A stretch of 64,000 nt of DNA, from positions 62,001 through 126,000 of the forward strand of contig CAZBZP010000003.1 in NCBI GenBank assembly GCA_964496435.1, written 5' to 3'. Under the pieces are notes generated by a model. The model was given only the letters and a program-made list of their open reading frames with translations. It was not told the DNA's origin and ran no database searches. Each line of letters opens with the position of its first letter. The stretch's first letter is position 1. Origin of the DNA: Berkiella sp964496435 (GTDB lineage: Bacteria; Pseudomonadota; Gammaproteobacteria; Berkiellales; Berkiellaceae). Shown in pieces: positions 36,648 to 44,162 of the stretch. The position numbers and the translations under genes were made by a program.

Positions 36648-36951
36648 ATGAGTCAATTTTTCTTAAGGCAATATCTGTTAACAAAGTTACTTGGCAGGCA
36701 AGTCGTGCTTTAGTGTTACCTGGGGCATACAAATAAAGAGATTCTTGCTCATCGATTGTTGGGGTGGACAGCTCACCATGAAGTGCATCTATTTCACACA
36801 AACAGGTGCCACAAATACCAGCACGACAACCAAACAAAATTGGTGAGTTAAGCGCTGTTAAATGTTCAGAAAGTATTGCTCCTTCTGGCAGGCTTAAATC
36901 AGATTTATCTGAATCGATAAACTTAATGTTGTAATTCTTTATCATAGGCAA
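36640..36951 (-). CDS. Plant-type [2Fe-2S] ferredoxin
   Basis: A 103-residue ferredoxin. Cluster ligands are in C-R-A-G-I-C-G-T-C (C-x4-C-x2-C) near residues 38-46 and a fourth Cys in R-L-A-C-Q near residue 85, the usual arrangement. It is small, soluble and lacks a reductase domain. It overlaps the upstream di-iron gene by 29 bases and the downstream Rieske gene by 8, which points to a dedicated electron supply for both oxygenases. Confidence 0.9.
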   Translation of the reverse strand: MPMIKNYNIKFIDSDKSDLSLPEGAILSEHLTALNSPILFGCRAGICGTCLCEIDALHGELSTPTIDEQESLYLYAPGNTKARLACQVTLLTDIALRKIDSYE

Positions 36952-38122
36952 AACGATTAAATTTTATTTTATTTTGTTTTAAATATAAGGCTAAATTATT
37001 TTTCGACATGATGGCCATCTCTCTATTGGTTCTATTTAAATAATCCAACGAAGATACGAAAAATTTGTATGATTCAGTTGCAACCTTATGCATTTCAAGA
37101 CTGGTATGCATAGCCTCATTCTCTAGTGTGAAGCATCGTCTAATCATTTCTAGGGCTTCAAAATGTTTCATGCCAAAAACTGTCGAACGAAGTAAAGCAT
37201 ATATAGTTTTGAATAAGGCTGGTTCATACCAAAATATGCCATTAACCACAATTGAGAAATTAAAATGATCTTGTTGGCAACCTTCAATGGCTCGATTTAC
37301 TACCCATTTTTCATAGGAAGTTGGCTTTTCAAAGCATTTAATGATTTCCAATCCAACTATTTTAGAAGTATTAAAATGAAAACTTTCATCCATAAAATGA
37401 TAGTAATTTATTTTTGTTGGGATAGGTGCATTTTCTTGATTTTGCATAACCATAAAGTCTTTAGCGAGCTTATGTTGAATTAACTTCCCATTTAGTGTGC
37501 GCAGACCTCTAATCAGTAAATATTGACTTGCCAGAAAGGCATTTTGTGGTGAAATAAGTGAATAAGCTTTTAGTCTTAGTTTGCGCCAAAAGTCAGTAAA
37601 TGGGCCTGTGTTAGCAAAAACCATGGTTTGCTCAAAAGGCCCCCTCATGGGATAAGTAAATAATCTTTTTCCAAAAAGTTGCCATTCCACATTTTCACTG
37701 ACTGTTTTAAATGCATTAATATGGGCTCTTTCTTGCCTGGTTTCTAAATCTAAAGTGTCGCAGATAACTCTAAAATCTTCTAAGGTATAAAGCCCTGTAG
37801 CAGTTATATGGTTAAAGTAAATAGTAGCAATTTCAGCTGAAATAATTTGACTATAATAAGCTATCCAATAGAGTTGATTCAAAATAACTTTCTGTGTTTG
37901 CGTAGCCTCTTGCCATAATGGCGTGCCATACATTAGAGATAAATTTTCTGGGTTCCAGTAACTATCTTTACATGCGTTATAATCAAATTCACTCGCTGCC
38001 TTATCAATCGAAGCTGTATGATCTTGCTCACAATTTTTTTTATAATTAAAACTCAGTTTATTATAAATTCCTGGCTCATCTAGTAAACTTTTGTGTTGTC
38101 GTTGTTCTAAATGTGGATGCAT
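36923..38122 (-). CDS. AurF-like ferritin-superfamily di-iron oxygenase
   Basis: A 399-residue helical protein. Candidate ligands lie in E-x-x-H-I-N (near residue 136), D-E-S-F-H-F-N near residue 235, Q-Q-D-H near residue 278 and E-N-E-A-M-H near residue 337. The length, the Y-Y-H-F-M-D-E-S-x-H context and the pairing with a ferredoxin fit the p-aminobenzoate N-oxygenase (AurF)/long-chain di-iron oxygenase group, but I cannot align it reliably. Possible chemistry includes N-oxygenation, hydroxylation or desaturation. GAGG precedes the ATG. It follows the fatty-acid-hydroxylase-like gene by eight bases. Confidence 0.65.
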   Translation of the reverse strand: MHPHLEQRQHKSLLDEPGIYNKLSFNYKKNCEQDHTASIDKAASEFDYNACKDSYWNPENLSLMYGTPLWQEATQTQKVILNQLYWIAYYSQIISAEIATIYFNHITATGLYTLEDFRVICDTLDLETRQERAHINAFKTVSENVEWQLFGKRLFTYPMRGPFEQTMVFANTGPFTDFWRKLRLKAYSLISPQNAFLASQYLLIRGLRTLNGKLIQHKLAKDFMVMQNQENAPIPTKINYYHFMDESFHFNTSKIVGLEIIKCFEKPTSYEKWVVNRAIEGCQQDHFNFSIVVNGIFWYEPALFKTIYALLRSTVFGMKHFEALEMIRRCFTLENEAMHTSLEMHKVATESYKFFVSSLDYLNRTNREMAIMSKNNLALYLKQNKIKFNRFAYDKELQH

Positions 38123-38130
38123 ACAAGCCT

Positions 38131-38889
38131 CTAACGAACAAAGGGGTAGTAAAATTGCTGAGCAAATGAGTTAAGCGCACTTGGTTGGTATTGTATATTT
38201 TGGCTACAGTTTTTATCAAAAGTATTGAATAGTTTATCCCAAATGATGAGATTGGCACCGAAATTATTTGGCTTTTTCAACATGTTATGATGATTGTGAT
38301 GCATCCAGGGCATAACAAATACCGTTGCTAATTTGTTAAGCAAGCCCTTTGAAGGTGATTGATTAAAATTCATATTTGAATGACGAAAAATATCTAAGCT
38401 TGCAGTTACCATCGCTCCTGCAAAAAAACCATCTGAATTTTGACATAAATATCCCATAATGGGATTAATAATGATGTAAACAAAAAGAAAATTTACCCAC
38501 AAATTATTTCTTGAGGTTGCCCATATGTCGACGCGGGGCGAAGAATGATGGCTTTCATGCAAACGCCACAGAAAGGGTATCCGATGAAATAAGCGGTGTT
38601 GCCAATAATAAAGAAAATCGATAAAAATAAAATTTATTAAAAATGCGCCCCACCAATTTACAGGGAGTGCTCCTTTCTTTAGAAGGCTAATCGAAGGTAA
38701 AATGGTATACGCTAACAAAATACCAAGCAAAGGAATGACGATCCCTTGGACAAACAAGCCAATTAAATTTAATACCCAATCTAATCGGTGATAAGATCCT
38801 GATTGTTGATGTGAGGGTAACAGCTTCTCACCCAATAGGAGTAAGATGAAAACCACCCCAGGGAGGCAGTAAAACCAATACAAGATCAA
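38131..38889 (-). CDS. Fatty acid hydroxylase / sterol desaturase superfamily membrane enzyme
   Basis: A 252-residue integral membrane protein with the full set of histidine boxes: W-Q-H-R-L-F-H (His98/His102), H-E-S-H-H (His111-His115), an isolated His170 and H-H-N-H-H (residues 197-201). These bind a di-iron centre that hydroxylates or desaturates lipids at the membrane. The start codon is TTG at 38889 because no ATG lies near and the frame is closed upstream. It is the first gene of the six-gene minus-strand cassette and is divergent from the hydrolase gene, so the promoter should lie in 38890-39002. Confidence 0.87.
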   Translation of the reverse strand: MILYWFYCLPGVVFILLLLGEKLLPSHQQSGSYHRLDWVLNLIGLFVQGIVIPLLGILLAYTILPSISLLKKGALPVNWWGAFLINFIFIDFLYYWQHRLFHRIPFLWRLHESHHSSPRVDIWATSRNNLWVNFLFVYIIINPIMGYLCQNSDGFFAGAMVTASLDIFRHSNMNFNQSPSKGLLNKLATVFVMPWMHHNHHNMLKKPNNFGANLIIWDKLFNTFDKNCSQNIQYQPSALNSFAQQFYYPFVR

Positions 38890-39002
38890 TTCTCTTATGT
38901 CGACTAAAATTACCTTAGATTGCCATTTGCGTTCATAATTAGCAATGTTTTTGAAACAAAGTAAGAATTAAAACTTTATTGATAATGCTAAAGGAAATGA
39001 GT

Positions 39003-39917
39003 ATGTCCCTGCATCCCCTCATTGAAAGAGTAGTTAGACGCGCATATCAGTTAGGACATGCTGATTTACCTTCTAAAACTATTGATGAAGTCAGAGCCTA
39101 TTATCACTACCCTTGTGCCGAAATTGATAAAAATCAGATTGAAGATGTTGAAATTCAAGCCGGTGTAACCTGTCGTATCCATAAAAATCCCAGCATCAAG
39201 GCAAAGCTGCCTTTTGTTGTATATCTAAGACCCAGCGCTTATATTTTTGGTAATATTGATTATGCTAATGATGTTTGTCAGCAATTAGCACACTATTTAG
39301 GTTGCGCAGTTGTCGCCATCGAGCCAAGACTGGCACCAGAATGCAAATTTCCTTTACCCTTTGAAGATTGCATTAAGGCTATTGACTATTTGTTTGATAA
39401 TCATGAAAAGTTAGGATTAGATCCTAAAAGAGCAGCTATTTGGGGAGAAAGCTCCGGTGGCAACGTGGTTAGCGGTTTATGTCACTATTACCACGGCAAA
39501 AGTGATCAACGCTTCGCGCGCCAAGTGTTAATCTATCCGATGTTAGATTATTACCATAAAGATTATCCTTCAAAACACTTATATGGCAATGGTTACTTAA
39601 TGGACACCCCTTTGCAGGATTTAATTTTCAATTTGTATACCTCATCGGAAAAGGATGCACTCAATCCCTATTTTTCGACCTTACTGTCGCAGAAGTTTAA
39701 CGACCTACCCACTACTTTACTTATCAGCGCACAATGCTGCCCTTTTCGAGATGAAGCAACAGCTTATATCAACCGTTTAGAGGCCGCCAAAGTACAAACA
39801 TTTTCTTTATCTATTCCGGGAATGACACATGGGTTCTTTTATTATGCGCGTAAATTACCTCATGTACGCTTTGCGCAAGAAACTGCGGCTAATTTTATAA
39901 AAGAAGCTTTTTTATGA
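39003..39917 (+). CDS. Alpha/beta hydrolase of the hormone-sensitive-lipase type, atypical oxyanion motif
   Basis: A ~304-residue hydrolase. The nucleophile elbow G-E-S-S-G-G, the later Asp (D-E-A-T-A-Y) and His (T-H-G-F-F) are intact, as is the A-I-E-P-R-L-A-P-E segment of the HSL family. The family's conserved H-G-G-G oxyanion motif is replaced by R-P-S-A in Y-L-R-P-S-A-Y-I-F-G-N. This may mean an altered reaction or weak esterase activity. I start at ATG 39003 because AAGGA lies seven bases upstream. It is divergent from the fatty-acid-hydroxylase-like gene and its 3' end overlaps the next, convergent gene by 6 bases. Confidence 0.8.
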   Translation: MSLHPLIERVVRRAYQLGHADLPSKTIDEVRAYYHYPCAEIDKNQIEDVEIQAGVTCRIHKNPSIKAKLPFVVYLRPSAYIFGNIDYANDVCQQLAHYLGCAVVAIEPRLAPECKFPLPFEDCIKAIDYLFDNHEKLGLDPKRAAIWGESSGGNVVSGLCHYYHGKSDQRFARQVLIYPMLDYYHKDYPSKHLYGNGYLMDTPLQDLIFNLYTSSEKDALNPYFSTLLSQKFNDLPTTLLISAQCCPFRDEATAYINRLEAAKVQTFSLSIPGMTHGFFYYARKLPHVRFAQETAANFIKEAFL

Positions 39918-40829
39918 GTGTGGGGGAAGTGGATTTTGTAATGCAATTGCGGCTTGATTCAAGGTGGTGTTGCTAAAAAAATTCTTCCACTGTTCAATTA
40001 ATTCATAGTTTTCATGTTTATTGGGATGAAAGGATGGTTTAAAATAATCAAAATACGGTTTGAGTAATTTACGACAAACACCATGTTTGCCCCAGTAAAA
40101 TTTCAGCGCATTATAATAAAAGCGCATATTGAAGCAGTTTTTGTCCTTTTTCATCATGGTAAATATCGGACTTGTATATGAGAATGTGAATTGAATTGTG
40201 ATTATTAACATAGAAATAACACGGACAAAATAATTTCCATTAAGAGCCTGAAAGACATCAAAAGCAACAGCTTTATGCTCAATCTCTTCTATACAATGCC
40301 AACGCCAAATAGCTGCATGGCTAGGTTCTACATTTTTAAAAAGCATAGGCTCTCTTAGAAATAAATCTGAAGAAATAGCGGTGAGATGTTCTCCTGCTGC
40401 AGAAAAGCCATAATGAAATGATTTTGAAAATGCGTTTATCATTCCTGCAAGAACTCTTAGGAACCTTAAATTGTAATTTTTCGTCTTCAGAGAATAATAC
40501 TTTGAAATAGTTTGCAGATTAAAACGATGAAATTCAGCGCCATGAATCGCTTCTTGTGCAATAAGGCTATTTAATTGTGCTTTTAGCGCTTCTGATAAAT
40601 CTGCATTTCGTGCTTTTTTTAAACTTAAAACAACGAGGTTTTCTAATAAAGGTAAGAAAATTGCGATAGCGTTGAAATGGTATGTAAAAATTTCCTCTCC
40701 ATGATGGCAAAATTTTGTTATATCTGCAGGAGGATGAAATCGCAATCGACGTGGTTCAATATCCTTTGAATATTTTATCATCAAGCCTGGGATCCTTGGG
40801 GGCACTCTATTTTGATAGTAGCTTATCAA
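39912..40829 (-). CDS. PF10118-type predicted metal-dependent, ferritin-like protein
   Basis: A 305-residue helical protein matching the 'predicted metal-dependent hydrolase' group. Metal ligands are likely in L-L-E-N-L, Q-E-A-I-H-G-A-E-F, A-G-E-H-L and W-H-C-I-E-E-I-E-H-K-A-V-A-F-D-V. The arrangement is that of a ferritin-like di-iron site, so an oxygenase is at least as likely as a hydrolase. The TTG at 40829 is the longest start; ATG at 40781 would remove 16 residues. It is the outermost gene of the oxygenase-rich region and faces the hydrolase gene. Confidence 0.75.
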   Translation of the reverse strand: MISYYQNRVPPRIPGLMIKYSKDIEPRRLRFHPPADITKFCHHGEEIFTYHFNAIAIFLPLLENLVVLSLKKARNADLSEALKAQLNSLIAQEAIHGAEFHRFNLQTISKYYSLKTKNYNLRFLRVLAGMINAFSKSFHYGFSAAGEHLTAISSDLFLREPMLFKNVEPSHAAIWRWHCIEEIEHKAVAFDVFQALNGNYFVRVISMLIITIQFTFSYTSPIFTMMKKDKNCFNMRFYYNALKFYWGKHGVCRKLLKPYFDYFKPSFHPNKHENYELIEQWKNFFSNTTLNQAAIALQNPLPPHS

Positions 40830-40968
40830 CTTAAACTCTAAAAGACATGCTGCATTGCAGCTTCTATATTAACACTTCTAGTTTGCTAACATAGTCTATT
40901 CTTATAAGTAAATCTAAAGGAATGCTTGGCTTGAGCACTGTATATAAATATAGAAGGTATAAGTAGCA

Positions 40969-42009
40969 TTGAAGCTCCTTAGTTTCTTAAAACAAAGTCC
41001 TGCTAGCTTGCTGATAATTTTAATCTTTATCGGTGGGATAGGCTTTGCTTTGTTTTCGAACAAGCCTGAAGTGGCCTTGGCACTGAGTATTGCAACATTA
41101 CTGAGTCTGGTATTAGCGTTGTTGGCTTTAAAGACAGATCCTTCAACGCCTAAACCTGAAAAAGCCCCAGACAATGCCACTTGTGAACAGCAACTAAAAG
41201 ATGTTCAACAACAGTTAATAAACCAAGAAAAATTAGCCTCTGTTGGGATGCTTGCAGCTGGTATTGCGCATGAAATTAAAAACCCGCTGAATTTCATCAA
41301 TAATTTCGCTGATATGACTGTTGAATTACTGGATGAATTAAAGGAAGAAGTAGAAGGGCCATTACAAACCGCTGATGAAGAAACTAAAGTAGCCATCAAT
41401 AGTACCATTGAAGATATTGTTGTTAACTGCAATAAAATAAATGAGCATGGTAAAAGAGCTGAATCTATTATCAAAAATATGTTAATGCAGTCTCGAGCAT
41501 CCAATGTTGACAAAGCCCCACTTAATGTCAACGCTCTATTAGAAGAATATCTTAACTTGTCATATCATGGAATGAGAGCTCAAAACAGTAAAGCAAATGT
41601 AAAGATTGAAAAAAATCTAGATCCTGGGCTCCCTACAATTACTGTCAATCACCAAAATATTGGTCGCGTATTTTTAAATATCATCAACAACGGTCTATAT
41701 GCAGCCAATGAAAGAGCAGAAAAAGAAAATACTACTTTTATGCCTACTATTACAATTTCCAGTGAACAAGATCCACAAGATATAATTGTCAAAATTAAAG
41801 ATAATGGTAGTGGTATACCAGAAAATATTCGCCAAAAAATATTTGAACCATTTTTTACGACCAAGCCAGTGGGTCACGGAACAGGGCTCGGACTGCCCAT
41901 ATGCTATGATATTGTAGTAAAAGAACATGGTGGACAATTAGAGGTTAATTCCTCACCTAATGAATTCACTGAGTTTATTATCAAAATACCTAAAGATAAG
42001 AGTATTTAA
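40969..42009 (+). CDS. Membrane-bound sensor histidine kinase
   Basis: A 346-residue kinase. Two hydrophobic helices (residues ~13-30 and ~36-53) are followed by a short linker, the H-box A-G-I-A-H-E-I-K-N-P-L-N with His101, an N-box (F-L-N-I-I-N-N), D-N-G-S-G-I-P and G-T-G-L-G-L-P-I ATP-binding motifs. There is no periplasmic sensor domain, so the signal may be membrane- or cytoplasm-derived. TTG is the start: an in-frame stop lies just upstream and no other start precedes the first membrane helix. It is followed after 11 bases by the receiver-phosphatase gene, its probable phosphotransfer partner. Confidence 0.87.
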   Translation: MKLLSFLKQSPASLLIILIFIGGIGFALFSNKPEVALALSIATLLSLVLALLALKTDPSTPKPEKAPDNATCEQQLKDVQQQLINQEKLASVGMLAAGIAHEIKNPLNFINNFADMTVELLDELKEEVEGPLQTADEETKVAINSTIEDIVVNCNKINEHGKRAESIIKNMLMQSRASNVDKAPLNVNALLEEYLNLSYHGMRAQNSKANVKIEKNLDPGLPTITVNHQNIGRVFLNIINNGLYAANERAEKENTTFMPTITISSEQDPQDIIVKIKDNGSGIPENIRQKIFEPFFTTKPVGHGTGLGLPICYDIVVKEHGGQLEVNSSPNEFTEFIIKIPKDKSI

Positions 42010-42020
42010 CAAGGTTATCT

Positions 42021-43211
42021 ATGGAAATAGAAATCAGCAACGGTACCAAAATATTAATCGTCGATGATGAGCCTGATGTTGAAGTGCTCATGACACAGCG
42101 ATTTCGCCGCCAAATAAGAGAAAAGAAATTTGTGCTTTTCTTTGCTCGTAATGGCATACAAGCTTTAGAGGTGCTCGCTAAAGAATCAGAAATTCGCTTA
42201 GTTATTTCTGATATCAATATGCCTGAAATGGATGGCTTGACTCTGCTTCGCAATATAAACGAAAAATTCCCAAGCGTTATCCCCATCATTGTGTCTGCGT
42301 ATGGCGATATGAATAATATCCGCGCTGCAATGAATTTAGGTGCTTTTGATTTCGTAACCAAACCAATTAATTTTGAAGATTTAAACGTCACAATCGATAA
42401 AACTTTAGGACATATTCAAAACCTCCTTAATGCCCAAAGAACAAAATCTCGTTTGGAAGGCATACTGCATGAATTGAATGTAGCCACTGAAATTCAGCAA
42501 TCGATTCTACCTCGCAACTTCATTAACGATGCTTACATAGAAATGTTTTCTAAGATGATAGCGGCAAAGGAAGTAGGCGGTGATTTCTATGATTTCTTCT
42601 GGCTAGACGAGACCAATGAGAACTTAGGCATAGTCATAGCTGACGTATCTGGTAAGGGTGTTCCTGCTGCGCTATTTATGACGGTATCGCGAACGCTTAT
42701 CAGAGCACATGCCTATAACGGCAATCGTGCGCCTGGAGACACACTGACGCGGGTTAATACGGCTTTGGCAAAAGATAATGCCAATGCAATGTTTGTTACA
42801 ACCTTTTATGGCACACTCAATTTAAAGACAGGTGTCCTTACATATTGCAACGCAGGACATAATCCTCCCCATATTATTCGTAAGGGAGGCAAGGTTGAAA
42901 GCCTGACAAAGAACCATGGTATGGCTCTTGGCGTTATGGAGGACATGATTTATAAAGATGATCAGCTCCAACTCAACCCAGGTGATCTATTCTTCTTATA
43001 TACAGATGGTGTTACCGAAGCTGAGAAAAAAGACGGTAGCTTTTATGGTGACCAATTATTAATTGATAACTTAGATAAGTATCGCGATTTGGCAGCAAGT
43101 GAATTAGTCAATACAATAAGAGCAGACATCACTAGTTTTGCTGCAGGGTGGCCGCAAAGTGATGATATCACTATGCTTGCGATCAGATACTTAGCTAGCA
43201 AACCAAACTGA
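42021..43211 (+). CDS. Response-regulator receiver fused to PP2C/SpoIIE phosphatase
   Basis: A 396-residue protein. Residues 1-~125 are a receiver domain with I-V-D-D-E-P and phosphoacceptor Asp64 (S-D-I-N-M-P-E-M-D-G). After a coiled linker, residues ~170-390 are a PPM/SpoIIE phosphatase with G-G-D-F-Y-D, A-D-V-S-G-K-G-V-P-A-A-L and Y-T-D-G-V-T-E-A metal-binding motifs. The expected action is dephosphorylation of the STAS protein encoded two genes downstream, controlled by phosphorylation of Asp64 by the kinase upstream. The linkage of the four genes makes this assignment firm at the module level. Confidence 0.9.
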   Translation: MEIEISNGTKILIVDDEPDVEVLMTQRFRRQIREKKFVLFFARNGIQALEVLAKESEIRLVISDINMPEMDGLTLLRNINEKFPSVIPIIVSAYGDMNNIRAAMNLGAFDFVTKPINFEDLNVTIDKTLGHIQNLLNAQRTKSRLEGILHELNVATEIQQSILPRNFINDAYIEMFSKMIAAKEVGGDFYDFFWLDETNENLGIVIADVSGKGVPAALFMTVSRTLIRAHAYNGNRAPGDTLTRVNTALAKDNANAMFVTTFYGTLNLKTGVLTYCNAGHNPPHIIRKGGKVESLTKNHGMALGVMEDMIYKDDQLQLNPGDLFFLYTDGVTEAEKKDGSFYGDQLLIDNLDKYRDLAASELVNTIRADITSFAAGWPQSDDITMLAIRYLASKPN

Positions 43212-43227
43212 GAACGGACGCGACAAT

Positions 43228-43647
43228 ATGGCCTCTCAACACTTAACATTACATTTTGCCAATAGCGCGGAAGAAGCGCCGCGTATTGCAAGACGCGTAG
43301 AATACTATTTGCACGATCGTAAAGTCGCAGATACCGTCATTAATAAAATTCTATTATGTGTGGATGAATTAATTACTAATATAATCGCCCACGCCTACAA
43401 CGATGATCAAGAACATGCCGTACTATTAGATTGTAAAGTATCAGATAATCGAATTGATCTTGAGTTACGTGATGATGGAGTACCTTTTGATCCAACGAAG
43501 CAAACAAGACCAAATACAAATCTTGGTGTTGATGATAGAGATATTGGTGGTTTGGGTATTCACTTAGTCATGACATTAATGGATAAAGTGGAGTACATAC
43601 GCGAAGGTGATTTTAACGTTTTAAAGATCACCAAGAATTTAGATTAA
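43228..43647 (+). CDS. RsbW/SpoIIAB-like anti-sigma serine kinase
   Basis: A 139-residue GHKL ATPase of the HATPase_c_2 type. The N-box is C-V-D-E-L-I-T-N-I-I-A-H-A-Y (Glu47, Asn51), with R-D-D-G-V-P-F-D (G1) and G-G-L-G-I-H-L-V (G2) motifs. In partner-switching systems such proteins sequester a sigma factor or other target and phosphorylate the STAS partner on serine. No sigma factor gene is in the window. The gene sits between the phosphatase (16 bases before) and the STAS gene (23 bases after). Confidence 0.88.
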   Translation: MASQHLTLHFANSAEEAPRIARRVEYYLHDRKVADTVINKILLCVDELITNIIAHAYNDDQEHAVLLDCKVSDNRIDLELRDDGVPFDPTKQTRPNTNLGVDDRDIGGLGIHLVMTLMDKVEYIREGDFNVLKITKNLD

Positions 43648-43670
43648 TAACGTTACCATTGGGGTTAGCC

Positions 43671-44009
43671 ATGGAAATCAAAGATGATAAGATTGACGGT
43701 CAAACAGTAGTTTCATTAAGCGGCAGAATAGATAGTACTGCAGCTGTTGAATTTGAAGAGAAGTTGATCGAAATAATAGACACAGGATGCAATACCATGG
43801 TGATTGATTTCCTGCGTGTTCAGTTTATAAGCTCAGCAGGATTGCGTGTATTGCTTCTGGCAGCCAAAAAGGTAAAACCTTACGGTGGTAAAATATTACT
43901 CTGTGACATGTCAAAGGATGTAAGAGAAGTGTTTGATATCAGCGGCTTTTCATCCATTTTTGATATTCATGATAACGTATCAACGGCCATTTCCTCTTTA
44001 AAAAAATAA
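43671..44009 (+). CDS. STAS-domain anti-anti-sigma factor
   Basis: A ~112-residue single STAS domain. The conserved phosphorylation loop appears as F-I-S-S-A-G-L-R-V-L-L, in which Ser55 aligns with the phosphorylated Ser of SpoIIAA. It should bind the anti-sigma kinase when dephosphorylated by the PP2C protein and release the kinase's target. I start at ATG 43671-43673 rather than the upstream TTG (43659). A strong terminator follows 18 bases after the stop, closing the four-gene operon. Confidence 0.9.
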   Translation: MEIKDDKIDGQTVVSLSGRIDSTAAVEFEEKLIEIIDTGCNTMVIDFLRVQFISSAGLRVLLLAAKKVKPYGGKILLCDMSKDVREVFDISGFSSIFDIHDNVSTAISSLKK

Positions 44010-44027
44010 TGTAACTATGAATTAAGA

Positions 44028-44051
44028 AGCGCCTAAGGGCGCTTTTTTTTT
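44028..44051 (+). terminator. Intrinsic terminator of the partner-switching operon
   Basis: AGCGCC (44028-44033), loop TAAG, GGCGCT (44038-44043), then a run of nine T residues to 44051. A textbook rho-independent terminator just after the STAS gene. Confidence 0.9.
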
Positions 44052-44162
44052 GCTACTTTTCTCCATTAATCCCCAAAATCATGCCGCTTATCACTACTTG
44101 ATTGCTTGACAATAACAGCATATGACATAATTTTTTCGACAATAATTTGGGTAAAAATTAAG

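Noticed and set aside
25507..40829. A classical PKS/NRPS biosynthetic cluster or an aromatic-degradation operon
   Set aside because: No ketosynthase, condensation, carrier or ring-cleavage gene is present, and no ferredoxin reductase accompanies the Rieske proteins.
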